A stretch of DNA of 64,000 nucleotides from CAYVZU01 sp964455935 (GCA_964455935.1 CAYVZU010000006.1:1-64000); one strand, 5' to 3'. Positions 45,746 through 54,781 are shown, counted from the first letter of the stretch. The notes: generated by a model not told the origin, from the sequence alone. Numbers and translations: made by a program.

Positions 45746-46945
45746 ATGAACAGCATAGTCACGAAGATCCGGCCCAAGAATATCGCGGAGAATTTGTGGA
45801 GGCTTGTCCTGGTGCCAAGCCCCACCGGGAACGAAAAAGCGGCCGCGATTCTGTATGGCAAACTCCTGCGGCAGGCTGGCGCGCGGGTTGAACTTATCGA
45901 TACAATCCCCCAAAGCCCCATTGTGGTTGGCAGACTAAAAGGCGATCGTCCGGGAAAGGTGATTCAGCTTGCTGGACACATCGACCACATTGCCGTTGAT
46001 CACGCCCCGCCTTCCCGTAACCGGAGCATCATTTCAGGCCGCGGGAGCGCGGACATGAAGAATGGCCTGGCAGCCATCCTCGAGATCGTACGCGTTCTGA
46101 AAAGCACCGGAAGCAAGTTCCCCGGCGAAGTCCTTGTTACGGTATATGGGCGCCACGAAGCGCCCCTCGGTCAGTCGGAATGTCTCTTAGAGTTGATCCG
46201 TAAGAAGATCAAGGGAGATGCGGCAATTATCTTCGAAACAGGATTTGCGGCCGAGGGCAAAGCGGTCTTGGGCGGAAAAGGACAAAGCATTTGGAACATC
46301 ACGATTCGCAGAGCCGGGAAATCCTGCCATGAGCTGAGCTATCCAAAAAACGGTCCGGACCTGCTTTTGGGCGTTCAAAATGTTCTTGCGGGTCTTAAGC
46401 GGCGCAGCGATACCTTAAGGCAATCCAAGCAAACACGGCAGGAACACGAATCCCTTTTCATCGGCCAGATTCATTATGGTGATTTTTACAATCGAATGCC
46501 CCTGAGCTGCACAATCCAGGGTACCCGGCGCTGGCTCGCCAACAAGACCTTCTTGGACGTTCAGCACGAAATGGATGCCCTGCTCAAGAATCTCCGCCTT
46601 CCCAAAGACGTCTCGGCCGAGTGTGCGTGGACCTTCGTTGGAGAATCCTTCGACATGGACAAAACCGAACCCATTTTGTCGGCTCTCACAGCGGCCTATC
46701 GGGACGTCATGGGTCGAAGGATGGCCTTCGGCCGGCTTGCCACCGTTGTCGATGCCAACAGATTGGTCCCGTTGGCCAATGTTCCCACGGCACTGATCGG
46801 TTTTGATACGCAATACGCTCACGCCGACCATGAATTTATACGTGTTAGAAAGCTGGAGAATCCATGTCGATTTGCGCTGCTTACCATACTAAACTACCTC
46901 GAAGCTAAAGCGGACCGCCCCTTGGCCTCCAAGAGGTCTGCATGA
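45746..46945 (+). CDS. M20-family metallopeptidase/deacylase
   Basis: 399 residues. ArgE/DapE/LysK-like metal-dependent amide hydrolase: LAGHIDH (HxD), GRGSADMKNG, IIFETG, and HADHEF near the end. The usual catalytic-metal pair Glu-Glu reads Glu138-Ala139 (GRHEAP), so one ligand is missing or supplied elsewhere. Could remove an acyl group from an amino intermediate. Overlaps the next gene by ATGA. Confidence 0.88.
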   Translation: MNSIVTKIRPKNIAENLWRLVLVPSPTGNEKAAAILYGKLLRQAGARVELIDTIPQSPIVVGRLKGDRPGKVIQLAGHIDHIAVDHAPPSRNRSIISGRGSADMKNGLAAILEIVRVLKSTGSKFPGEVLVTVYGRHEAPLGQSECLLELIRKKIKGDAAIIFETGFAAEGKAVLGGKGQSIWNITIRRAGKSCHELSYPKNGPDLLLGVQNVLAGLKRRSDTLRQSKQTRQEHESLFIGQIHYGDFYNRMPLSCTIQGTRRWLANKTFLDVQHEMDALLKNLRLPKDVSAECAWTFVGESFDMDKTEPILSALTAAYRDVMGRRMAFGRLATVVDANRLVPLANVPTALIGFDTQYAHADHEFIRVRKLENPCRFALLTILNYLEAKADRPLASKRSA

Positions 46946-47958
46946 AAGCCCTGGTTTGGCATGGCGGACTCAATTTCCGAATGGGCGAGGCTGCCGAACC
47001 GAAAGCGGAAGCGGGTCGAATTGTCGTGAAAGTGGAGGCGGCGGCCATCTGCGGGTCCGACTTCCACATGGACGACTTCGGGGCCAAGCCTCCGTTGATC
47101 CTGGGCCATGAAGCGGCTGGAACCGTCCACGAAATCGGTGCGGGCACAAGTGGCTTCAAAATCGGGGACCGGGTGGCCTTGAATCCGGTTCAGGTATGCG
47201 GACAATGCGCCTGCTGCAAAAAGGGATATTCGCACCTGTGCATGAATTACCGGCATTTGGGCGACGCCGGGATTCCCGGCGGCTGGGCCGAATACGTCGC
47301 CATTGACGCGGCAAACGCTTTTCCGATTCCGGATCATCTGGAATTTGCCGCCGCAAGCCTGGCCGAACCGCTGGCCGTATGCTACGAGAGCTTTCAACGC
47401 GCGCAACTCAACCCCGGAGATTCCGTGCTAATCCTCGGAGACGGCCCCTTTGGGTTTCTTCACGCGCAAATCGCGCGCGCGCTGAAGGCCGGCCTCATTC
47501 TTGTCGCAGGCCATTATGACAAACGACTCAAACGAATTGCCAAAGCGACCGGCGCACTGGTGTGCAATACCCGGTCCCAGGACCTGGAAAGCATAATCGC
47601 CGGCGAAATCGGAGCCGCCGGGATGGACCTTGTAATTGAGGCCACGGGGGCGGGCGCCTCACCCAATATTGGATTACGAGCTCTACGCCCAAGGGGTGTC
47701 CTGGTGGTCTTCAGCTATATCTGGAAACCCCAACCGCTGGAAATGGGGCTTATCCACATGAGAGAACTAAGCGTATTGGGTTCATGCCGCTCTCTTGGCG
47801 CCTACGGCAAATGCATCGAGCTGATGAATCAGAAGAAGGTGGATACCAGCCTGCTGGTGGATCTGCAGGTTTCGCTTGAGGAATACGGCAAAGCAATTGA
47901 CCAGCTACGGAATCGGAAAGAGGACATTTTCAAAGTGGTGTTTCGGCCTTGGCCATGA
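46942..47958 (+). CDS. Zinc-dependent alcohol dehydrogenase (MDR family), second
   Basis: 338 residues, start overlapping the previous stop. AAAICGSDFH, GHEAAG, zinc cysteines CGQCACCKKGYSHLC, nucleotide site VLILGDGPFGFLHA. Paralogue of the 44702 gene but well diverged (the GxGPxG site reads GDGPFG). Likely another step oxidising a secondary alcohol of a sugar or cyclitol. Confidence 0.92.
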   Translation: MKALVWHGGLNFRMGEAAEPKAEAGRIVVKVEAAAICGSDFHMDDFGAKPPLILGHEAAGTVHEIGAGTSGFKIGDRVALNPVQVCGQCACCKKGYSHLCMNYRHLGDAGIPGGWAEYVAIDAANAFPIPDHLEFAAASLAEPLAVCYESFQRAQLNPGDSVLILGDGPFGFLHAQIARALKAGLILVAGHYDKRLKRIAKATGALVCNTRSQDLESIIAGEIGAAGMDLVIEATGAGASPNIGLRALRPRGVLVVFSYIWKPQPLEMGLIHMRELSVLGSCRSLGAYGKCIELMNQKKVDTSLLVDLQVSLEEYGKAIDQLRNRKEDIFKVVFRPWP

Positions 47959-48025
47959 TTCCGACTGTCTTGTTGATCTGCGGACAGGCGGATTTTGGCC
48001 AAGACCCGGACGGAAAGGAAATGGC

Positions 48026-48667
48026 ATGAACGACATCATTATTCTTTCCTCAGACCCCCACGCTTTCGAGATGGCCCATATCATTGAACGAATCAACCAG
48101 GACAAGAAGACATGGAATATCCTCGGGTATGTGCTATACACCAAAGAGGAAGCCGATCGACATACGGAGCAGAATGGATATCCGGTTCTTGGCACCTTCG
48201 ATGTCCTGGCGAAATATCCAAAAGCGAGCATTATCCCCAGAGAGAGCGGTCCAATAAAGGGAATTGATATTCCGCGAGAACGACTTGCCACCATCGTGGA
48301 CCCGTCCTGTTTTGTGGCCCGCACGGCCTCCATCGGAGTCGGATGCGTCATTTTCCCCAATTGCTTTATCGGGCGGGGCGCCAAGGTGGGAGATTGGGTC
48401 TTCAGCTTGAGCGGAAGCATTATCAATCATGATTGTGTTCTGGGAGATTGTACCACCCTTTGCAGCGGCGTAACACTGGCCGGCCACGTTTGCGTCGGAG
48501 AAGGATGCTACCTGGGCCAGGGCTGCAATGTCAAGCAGTTCATGAAAATCGGCAAAGGCAGCCTTCTCGGAATGGGATCTGTCGTGACCCGAGATGTGCC
48601 CGCCAACGCGGTCATGGTGGGAAATCCGGCACGGAAAATGCGCGACCGGATCGAATACGAGAAATAA
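48026..48667 (+). CDS. NeuD/PglD-type sugar O- or N-acyltransferase
   Basis: 213 residues; GGAAAGGAAATGGC before the ATG at 48026. N-terminal Rossmann-like domain (MNDIIILSSDPHAFEMAHIIE) and C-terminal left-handed beta-helix with hexapeptide repeats (IGRGAKVGDW, CVLGDCTTLCSGVTLAGHV, VGEGCYLGQGCNVKQ) ending in GMGSVVTRDVPANAVMVGNPARKM. Such enzymes acetylate amino sugars. The N-terminus lacks a clear GxG. Confidence 0.92.
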   Translation: MNDIIILSSDPHAFEMAHIIERINQDKKTWNILGYVLYTKEEADRHTEQNGYPVLGTFDVLAKYPKASIIPRESGPIKGIDIPRERLATIVDPSCFVARTASIGVGCVIFPNCFIGRGAKVGDWVFSLSGSIINHDCVLGDCTTLCSGVTLAGHVCVGEGCYLGQGCNVKQFMKIGKGSLLGMGSVVTRDVPANAVMVGNPARKMRDRIEYEK

Positions 48668-48684
48668 AACAAAAGAATGTGACT

Positions 48685-49734
48685 ATGCGAATCGGTCTTG
48701 TTGGAATCTCAGCCCTGTACTGGCCTATTACCGCCGCCAATTACCTTTCACGCAGAAGCGACGCTACGCTTGCGGCGTTTGCGACCTTAGGAGTGAGCGC
48801 GAAAAGGATCAAGGATGTTCTAGGGTTGTCTCCGGAGGAATACGCCGCACAATACCGGGCCAAGCAATTCAGCGATGTCGACGAAATGATTAGGAACGAA
48901 AAGCTGGACGCGCTCATCATCTGCACGCCGCATACCGAGCACGCAAAATGGGTTCGGCGCGTGGCCAAATACAGGCTGCCGCTGTACATGTTCAAGACAT
49001 TTGCGACAGAGAATCGCGATTCGCAGGAAATTGTTCGTCTGGGCAGGAAATATCAAATACCCATCGCGGTCGGGCCAAGCGCGCGGCACCTGCCCGCCAT
49101 AGTGGCGGTGAAGGATCTGATCAATTCCGGCGCCATTGGGAAGCCCTTCTCCATGCACCTCTGCCACCACCACGGCGTGATCGACTGTTTTCACAAAACC
49201 GATTGGTACCGGGAGGGGAAGGAAGGCGGACCGGAACTGTCGCTGGGATGGTATCTGACCGATCTCGTCCTCCATTTTCTGGGCACGGATGTGGCCAGGG
49301 TCTCCGCGGAATATGGCAACTTCAATTCGAAAGGCAGTCCCTTCATGGATTGTGGAAAACTCGCAATGCGCATGAAAACGGGCGCCATGGCATCCTGCAA
49401 TATGTACTTCTGCCATCGTTTCCCCTATCCTTCCTGGGAGATGGATATATCGGGTCCCAATGGCGTTGTATGCATAAAGCAGGAAGGAACGGACCCCGGG
49501 AAAACCGTTGTGAAGCTGTTTACAGCCAAAGGATGCAGCCTTATTCCGTTGCCGGATTCCGCTCCGCATTGGGAAATGTTCTGGGTTGATGATTTCCTGG
49601 CGAAACGAAAGCCAGCGCTGGATGCGGGCTTTGCGGCTTTGATTACAGAAATCACCCTGGCGGCAAGGGAATCGGCGCGCAAAGGAAAAACCATGGAGCT
49701 TTCTCGTGTCAAAAAATCCACCAACGTTAAGTGA
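48685..49734 (+). CDS. Gfo/Idh/MocA-family oxidoreductase (second, divergent)
   Basis: 349 residues. Same fold as the 40253 gene, but the Rossmann start reads GLVGISALYW (GxxGIS, not GxGxxG), the EKP box reads FKTFATENR, and LGWYLTDLVLHFLG replaces the usual GGG..HxID motif. Possibly altered cofactor use or loss of activity. It is 17 bases after the acyltransferase gene. Confidence 0.85.
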   Translation: MRIGLVGISALYWPITAANYLSRRSDATLAAFATLGVSAKRIKDVLGLSPEEYAAQYRAKQFSDVDEMIRNEKLDALIICTPHTEHAKWVRRVAKYRLPLYMFKTFATENRDSQEIVRLGRKYQIPIAVGPSARHLPAIVAVKDLINSGAIGKPFSMHLCHHHGVIDCFHKTDWYREGKEGGPELSLGWYLTDLVLHFLGTDVARVSAEYGNFNSKGSPFMDCGKLAMRMKTGAMASCNMYFCHRFPYPSWEMDISGPNGVVCIKQEGTDPGKTVVKLFTAKGCSLIPLPDSAPHWEMFWVDDFLAKRKPALDAGFAALITEITLAARESARKGKTMELSRVKKSTNVK

Positions 49735-49775
49735 AATCAATAATGCTCAAACCCAATAACAAGGAGAGGTGCCAT

Positions 49776-50870
49776 ATGTTAACGGCGATGCGACTCATGT
49801 TTCTTCTTCCAGTTCTGTTTGTCCCATGCGCGTTTGGATACTCACTCTGGTCCGTCCCGACCAACGATTCGGTTTACACCGACAGCCAAGCTGTGGAGCT
49901 GGGAGTCAAATTCAGGTCCGATTCCGCGGGCACGGTCACCGGGATCCGATTCTACAAAAATAGGCTGAGTACGGGAACGCACGTCGGAAATCTCTGGACG
50001 CGCACAGGCACCTTGCTTGCAAGCGCCACGTTTTCCAGCGAGAGCGACTCGGGCTGGCAGCAGGTATTTTTCTCCACGCCTGTTTCAATTTCCGCCGATA
50101 CCGTCTATGTAGCCTCCTATTTCTGCCCCAATTATTATATAGCGACTAATGACTTCTTCACTGAAACCAAAGGCGCACCCCCTTTGCATGCTCTGGATAC
50201 TATTTCCGCGGCGGGCAATGGGGTTTATACCTATAGCACCTCAAGCGCTTTTCCCGTAGCATCCTTCCGGGGGACCAATTACTGGGTGGATGTTGTATTT
50301 TCAGCAAACAGCCAGCCAACGCAAGCCGCCAGTATTTCCTCCCCGGATAGCGTGACGATCCAGGCTGGCGAAACCGTCAACTACCAAATCAGTATGAATC
50401 CAGGCAGCGAAAGCGGGACGCCAATCTACTCAATTGTAAGCGGGCCGGCGTATCCAACTCTCTTGCTGGGGTCAAGTTTGCTTGCGGGCCCAGTAGCGGA
50501 AACACCGGCCCCCAGGGAGGACACGGTTGTCATACACTGGGTGCTAGGCGGCCAAAATGGAAACTTCAACTTGCGCATACAAGTTCAGCCATCGGCCCGG
50601 ATTGGAGAAAGGACATCAACCGTTCAGGCTCTTGGACTCCGGGCAGAATCGAAGCGCGATGGAATTGTGTTTCAGGTAAATTTGGGCGCGCCCGGAGAAT
50701 ACAAGTTGGTGGCCTTTGATGTCACCGGTCGCCGAGCTTGGTCCCATTCGGCCGCTGGCAAGCCCGGAACGTTCAAAGTTTTTTGGCCCAATGCGCCCGC
50801 CGGAGTGTATGCTATTGTAATGAAAAGCAACAATCAAAGGATCATACGAAACGTTCTCCTGGCCAGATAA
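49776..50870 (+). CDS. Secreted DUF4082-domain protein with sorting-type C-terminus
   Basis: 364 residues; AAGGAGAGG before the ATG at 49776. Signal peptide (about 1-21). DUF4082 domain (about 22-185; LWSVPTNDSVYTDSQAVELG, then GIRFYKNRLSTGTHVGNLW, YFCPNYYIATNDFF), a putative Ig-like linker, and a C-terminal about 75-residue module (GEYKLVAFDVTGRRAWS, GVYAIVMKSNNQR) like the T9SS/FlgD-type tails. Odd inside a metabolic run; a surface or cell-wall carbohydrate role is possible. Confidence 0.85.
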   Translation: MLTAMRLMFLLPVLFVPCAFGYSLWSVPTNDSVYTDSQAVELGVKFRSDSAGTVTGIRFYKNRLSTGTHVGNLWTRTGTLLASATFSSESDSGWQQVFFSTPVSISADTVYVASYFCPNYYIATNDFFTETKGAPPLHALDTISAAGNGVYTYSTSSAFPVASFRGTNYWVDVVFSANSQPTQAASISSPDSVTIQAGETVNYQISMNPGSESGTPIYSIVSGPAYPTLLLGSSLLAGPVAETPAPREDTVVIHWVLGGQNGNFNLRIQVQPSARIGERTSTVQALGLRAESKRDGIVFQVNLGAPGEYKLVAFDVTGRRAWSHSAAGKPGTFKVFWPNAPAGVYAIVMKSNNQRIIRNVLLAR

Positions 50871-51065
50871 ATGGCCGATGGAATTCATCAACCAAGGCAA
50901 CGATTCCGTTTCCAGCACCAGACCAGGAGAGTTGTCATTTCGGCGGGTCTTCGTGGAGAAATCCTTTCATCTGGTCCATGAAAATGCGCGAAATGACATC
51001 CCGGGCTGAAAGGTTGCCAGCCAATTTTCCCAGCCAGGAAAGAAGCCAAACGGCGGGAGGATAAA

Positions 51066-51869
51066 TTGCGTTCCAAAGAGAAGATGCCAGACATCAGCGG
51101 CCTTCAGCTTTTCGACAGCTGTGTGACGCTCGGGAAAATGGTCTTTTCGGGAGTCCCGGAATATCTCACCACTCGCAACATTCTGTCGATCATGGATCAT
51201 TACAAAATCCATGAGGCACTGGTGCATGATCACCATGCACGCATTACCTATCCGCGCGAGCACGGTAACGATAGGCTGCTCAAATCCATCCGAAAAATGC
51301 CGCGCCTGCACCCGGTCTGGGTGCTTGAACCACCCAAACGCATTGGCGCCAAGGCAGCCCAAGAGGTGGTGAACCGAATGCTCGATCACAACGTAAAAGC
51401 GGCGCGACTGCGCATGAAGGTGGCGCCTCCCCTGCTTTGGCTTTGGAGCGACCTTCTCAATGCTCTCGACGAGCACCGCATCCCGTGCTTTTTGGATTTT
51501 GGCCAGACCACCACATGCGGCAATCTCAGCGAAAACGAGGTAAACGGAGTGCGGGAAATTGCTCTTGCCTATCCCCGGCTTCCGCTGATCCTGTCCCACG
51601 TTCTTGGCGGACTTGGTATTAATTACGCCATTGTTCCACTCATTAAGCGCATTCCCAATCTGCGCATCGACATTGCGGGGATTCTTGAATTCTGGCGAGA
51701 AGTGGCTTTGGATGTGGGACCCGAGCGCGTTCTTTTCGCCAGCGCCATGCCGTTTGTCGACCCCGGAATTCTTATTTCCAATGTCCAATACGCGCGCGGG
51801 CTCAACGAAGGGGCCAAACGCATGATTTGCGGGGATAACCTCCGTAAGCTATTGGGAGGCGTACGATGA
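51066..51869 (+). CDS. Amidohydrolase-like protein lacking metal ligands
   Basis: 267 residues; a TTG start at 51066 with GGGAGG upstream is chosen over ATG 51084. The sequence has the overall TIM-barrel layout of amidohydrolase_2, but the HxH of the first strand is Cys19-Val-Thr (DSCVTLG), the next His is absent (FLDFGQTT), and the GSD of the last strand is FASAMP; only the His of LSHVLGG is kept. It is probably not a metal hydrolase and may be a structural or regulatory partner of the next gene, with which it overlaps by ATGA. Confidence 0.85.
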   Translation: MRSKEKMPDISGLQLFDSCVTLGKMVFSGVPEYLTTRNILSIMDHYKIHEALVHDHHARITYPREHGNDRLLKSIRKMPRLHPVWVLEPPKRIGAKAAQEVVNRMLDHNVKAARLRMKVAPPLLWLWSDLLNALDEHRIPCFLDFGQTTTCGNLSENEVNGVREIALAYPRLPLILSHVLGGLGINYAIVPLIKRIPNLRIDIAGILEFWREVALDVGPERVLFASAMPFVDPGILISNVQYARGLNEGAKRMICGDNLRKLLGGVR

Positions 51870-52702
51870 GCAGAATCCTTGAAAACTGGAAAAAAGGGCT
51901 GGGGATGCCCGATGTCCTGGTGATCGACGGTCACATACACATTGGCGATTGGCCGCACGCAGCCACGTTTTCCGATGTAGAGGAAGCCGTCAAGGAGTCC
52001 CGAGCGTATCTCGATGCGAACGGCGTGGATGCTTTTTGGGCGGTCAGCGGCGGCTATAACATCGGGGCGGGAGCTGATTATCGATTGGGAAACGATTTCT
52101 TATTGGCGGTCTGGAAGAAGATGCCCGACCGGATGATCCCTTTCCTCTGCATTAATCCCAATGACAGCAGGATCGCTATCGTTCGTGAACTCGAAAGAAT
52201 GTATAAGGCCGGGGTCCGCGGTATCAAGCTGATCAACGACTATCAGGAGAATTATCCGGGCGACGGTCCCAATCTGGCAATCGTGTATGAGTTCGCCAAT
52301 GCACACACCATGCTTGTATTCAATCATGCATGGACCAGGCCCGTGATTCTGAAGATTTCGGAGCAATTTCCCGGCACTGATTTTATTTTCGCGCACTACA
52401 ACGGCGGGGGCAGTTGGCACGATGAGGTGCTGAAGAAGAGGGACAACGTTCACATGAACATCTGGAGCCTGGGAAATATGGGATGGCTCAATCGTGGGTT
52501 GAAAGAGGTGGGCGCGCACAAATTCATGATGGGCTCCGATGGGTTTCTCAACGCCATGTCCGTGGGCATTGGTCCCGTAGTGTTTGCGCCGATTTCGGAC
52601 CAGGAAAAGCGCTTGATTCTTGGTCTGAATGCAACCCGCCTGCTGGACAAGGTTGGCGCATTGCCGCCTGCCATCAAAAATAAATTCGGCAAGATGCTGT
52701 AG
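51866..52702 (+). CDS. Amidohydrolase family protein
   Basis: 278 residues. TIM-barrel metal hydrolase of the amidohydrolase_2 group: DGHIHIG (His23, His25), FNHAWTRPV, FAHYNGG and MGSDGF are the metal and catalytic ligands. Could act as hydrolase or decarboxylase on a cyclic or carboxylated substrate. Overlaps the preceding ligand-less paralogue. Confidence 0.9.
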   Translation: MSRILENWKKGLGMPDVLVIDGHIHIGDWPHAATFSDVEEAVKESRAYLDANGVDAFWAVSGGYNIGAGADYRLGNDFLLAVWKKMPDRMIPFLCINPNDSRIAIVRELERMYKAGVRGIKLINDYQENYPGDGPNLAIVYEFANAHTMLVFNHAWTRPVILKISEQFPGTDFIFAHYNGGGSWHDEVLKKRDNVHMNIWSLGNMGWLNRGLKEVGAHKFMMGSDGFLNAMSVGIGPVVFAPISDQEKRLILGLNATRLLDKVGALPPAIKNKFGKML

Positions 52703-52818
52703 GACTCTCGTCGGCGGGCGATTGCACTGGAGAAACCTCATCCATGGGGCTCTCCAACTCCGCCCTGCAAACCTTTTTTTCATGCGGAAAGGGGTCGCGG
52801 GATGGGAATGGTGTTTCG

Positions 52819-53676
52819 TTAAGCTTTCTTCTTCGCCTTCACAAGAATGTAGTCAATCATTCCGCGACGATACAGTATTCCCAATCCATAGGATATCACC
52901 GTAAGGCCAAGCGCGGCGCAGAATCCCCTTTGGTTTCGCCTTGCGCGAAAAGTGGTCCGGTTCAGGGCATTGCTAGCATATCCAGGCAGGACGCAATCTC
53001 CCAGGCTTTCGAATGAAAGCACCGCGAATCCAGCCCTCTGCAGCTGTCGAATGTACGAAGCTCCGGTAACGCAATTTTCAGATGGGACCATCCAACTCCT
53101 GGCAGCGGCGGAGAGTAGTTTTCCTTCGGCGGCACTGGCATTTTCGGCATGGCCCCCCAGGATCACGTCCGCAAGGACCAGTTCGCCCCGCGGCTCCAAT
53201 ACTCGGTACGCTTCTCCAAAGAAGCCTTGCCGTGTATTGAACTGAGCCGGACCCTCGATCGCCAACATGTGCGAGAAGCTCTCACTGCAAAAGGGCAGTT
53301 GGCAGGCATTGACACGATGGAATCGAAGCTTCTCCCCGACTCCAAGACAGCGCGCCTTTTGCGATGCGTAGTCAATATGGCGCGTTGTCAGGTCCAGGGC
53401 GTCGATTGAACCGGGCGCAAAGCGATCAAGTAGTGCAAAAGCCTCGGCCCCATATCCACAGGCCACATCCAGAATCCGGCGGGCACTCACGATCCCGCTG
53501 CGGTCAAGCACATAGTCAAGCAGTTGCCGCGCGGCCTCGCCGTAGCGTACAGCACCATTGCGCCAGTATCCCAGAGAGAGATACTCCCGGTTGGACTGTT
53601 CGAGGCGACCTGGACGATAAGAGCCAATTCCCGGACCGAATGAATAGACCTGTTCCACTCTTCTTTCGTGAGTCAT
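52819..53676 (-). CDS. Class I SAM-dependent methyltransferase
   Basis: 285 residues from the ATG at 53676 (an upstream GTG/ATG frame to 53727 is non-conserved). Motif I ILDVACGYGAEA, motif II region IDALDLT, post-motif LPFCSESFSHMLAIEG; Tyr/Arg-rich N-terminus and a hydrophobic C-terminus (AALGLTVISYGLGILYRRG) that may associate with membrane. Substrate unknown, small-molecule type. Opposite strand to the block before it. Confidence 0.9.
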   Translation of the reverse strand: MTHERRVEQVYSFGPGIGSYRPGRLEQSNREYLSLGYWRNGAVRYGEAARQLLDYVLDRSGIVSARRILDVACGYGAEAFALLDRFAPGSIDALDLTTRHIDYASQKARCLGVGEKLRFHRVNACQLPFCSESFSHMLAIEGPAQFNTRQGFFGEAYRVLEPRGELVLADVILGGHAENASAAEGKLLSAAARSWMVPSENCVTGASYIRQLQRAGFAVLSFESLGDCVLPGYASNALNRTTFRARRNQRGFCAALGLTVISYGLGILYRRGMIDYILVKAKKKA

Positions 53677-53986
53677 TGTAACAGGATTGGATGCGGTAAG
53701 CGGACACGGCCCCGCCGGCCTATCCACGGATCGAAGTTATTTGGCTATTGAGAAAGCGCAACCATTCAGCTTCAATTACTCGTACCCTTCGACTGCGCCC
53801 AGGGTACATCCTTTCAAGTACCGAATAGAAGGTTCGGTGAGCGGTGGTTGGTGAGCGATGCCGAACCAAGTCGAACCGAACCGGCGTTGGAAGGCTGAAT
53901 CGTTACTAGAAAGGAATTGGCGGCGGCGGAGAACAAGGCCGCTGATTAGCGGGACTGCAAAACCCGGGCCCAACGATGAAGACCGA
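53677..53986. other. Gene-free region with two palindromes
   Basis: No credible ORF. Two perfect inverted repeats: GTACCC (53782-53787) against GGGTAC (53802-53807), and GGTTCGG (53831-53837) against CCGAACC (53861-53867). Further copies of CGGTGAGC-type and GGTGAGCG words lie between them. Nothing else is recognised. Confidence 0.4.
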
Positions 53987-54664
53987 TCACTGTCTGGGCG
54001 CCATTTCGTTCATCAGGGCTTGAAGGTCTTCCCAGGCCGGCCGCTTCCACGCTGGATTGCGCAGCAAGGCCGAGGGATGGTATGTCACCAGGAGTTTTGC
54101 GTTGAACGCGTCATGAAAACGGCCGCGAAGTCTGCCGATGGACTCCTGGCTATTAAGCAGAGCATGAGCCGCAGTGGCTCCAAGCGCGCAAATGAACCTG
54201 GGCTGGACAATTCGGATTTGTTCGAGGAGCATGTGAATGCAGGCCGCAATCTCATCGGGTTGGGGCGTTCGGTTGGCGGGAGGTCGACATTTTAAAATAT
54301 TGGCGATGAAAACCCGGTCACGGCTCAGCCCCATGGCTTGGATCATCTTCGTTAAAAGCTGGCCTGCCGCGCCTACAAAGGGCTCGCCCTGCCGGTCTTC
54401 GTCCGCTCCCGGCGCCTCCCCAACGAACATGAGAATGGCCTCGGGGTTCCCCGAACCGAAGACGAACTTCATGCGCGTCTTGCCCAGCGGGCAATCAAGA
54501 CAATTCTGGAACTTTGCCCGAAGCTCGTCAAGCAGGGCCTGCCTGGAGACGTTGGCTTCGGCGACTAATGGCGCCGTTTTGAGCCCAACAAAATTCCGAA
54601 TTCCCAAATCCTGTTGCTGCTCCAGATAGCGCCGAAAGAGTGCGCGGGCCCGTTCAATGCTCAT
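53987..54664 (-). CDS. Family 4 uracil-DNA glycosylase
   Basis: 225 residues from the ATG at 54664. Removes uracil from DNA. FeS-cluster-type UDG: N-terminal CLDCPLGKTR, GEAPGADEDRQGEPFVG, then ILKCRPPANRTPQPDEIAAC (cluster cysteines), LVTYHPSALLRN at the C-terminus. Four cysteines of the cluster are seen. The start lacks a strong ribosome site, but the region upstream of 54664 carries a terminator and is not part of the gene. Confidence 0.93.
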   Translation of the reverse strand: MSIERARALFRRYLEQQQDLGIRNFVGLKTAPLVAEANVSRQALLDELRAKFQNCLDCPLGKTRMKFVFGSGNPEAILMFVGEAPGADEDRQGEPFVGAAGQLLTKMIQAMGLSRDRVFIANILKCRPPANRTPQPDEIAACIHMLLEQIRIVQPRFICALGATAAHALLNSQESIGRLRGRFHDAFNAKLLVTYHPSALLRNPAWKRPAWEDLQALMNEMAPRQ

Positions 54665-54738
54665 ATCAGGAAAATACGAATATCCAGAGGGGATTGTCCG
54701 CTGGAACGATTGTTGCCGGGGCATTCTGCCGGGCCGGG

Positions 54739-54781
54739 AAAAAACCCATGGCCCCTCCGCGGAATGCGGAGGAGCCATGGG
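54739..54781 (-). terminator. Intrinsic terminator of the 54811 barrel gene
   Basis: Arms 54745-54760 and 54766-54781 are complementary over 16 bases, one being a G-U wobble in RNA, with a loop of five; six A on the plus strand (54739-54744) give a U6 tail in the minus-strand RNA. It lies 30 bases past the stop. Confidence 0.88.

Noticed and set aside
52735..52780. Terminator after the amidohydrolase operon
   Set aside because: A GGAGA/TCTCC stem exists but the T-run (52774-52780) is about 20 bases further on, too far for an intrinsic terminator.
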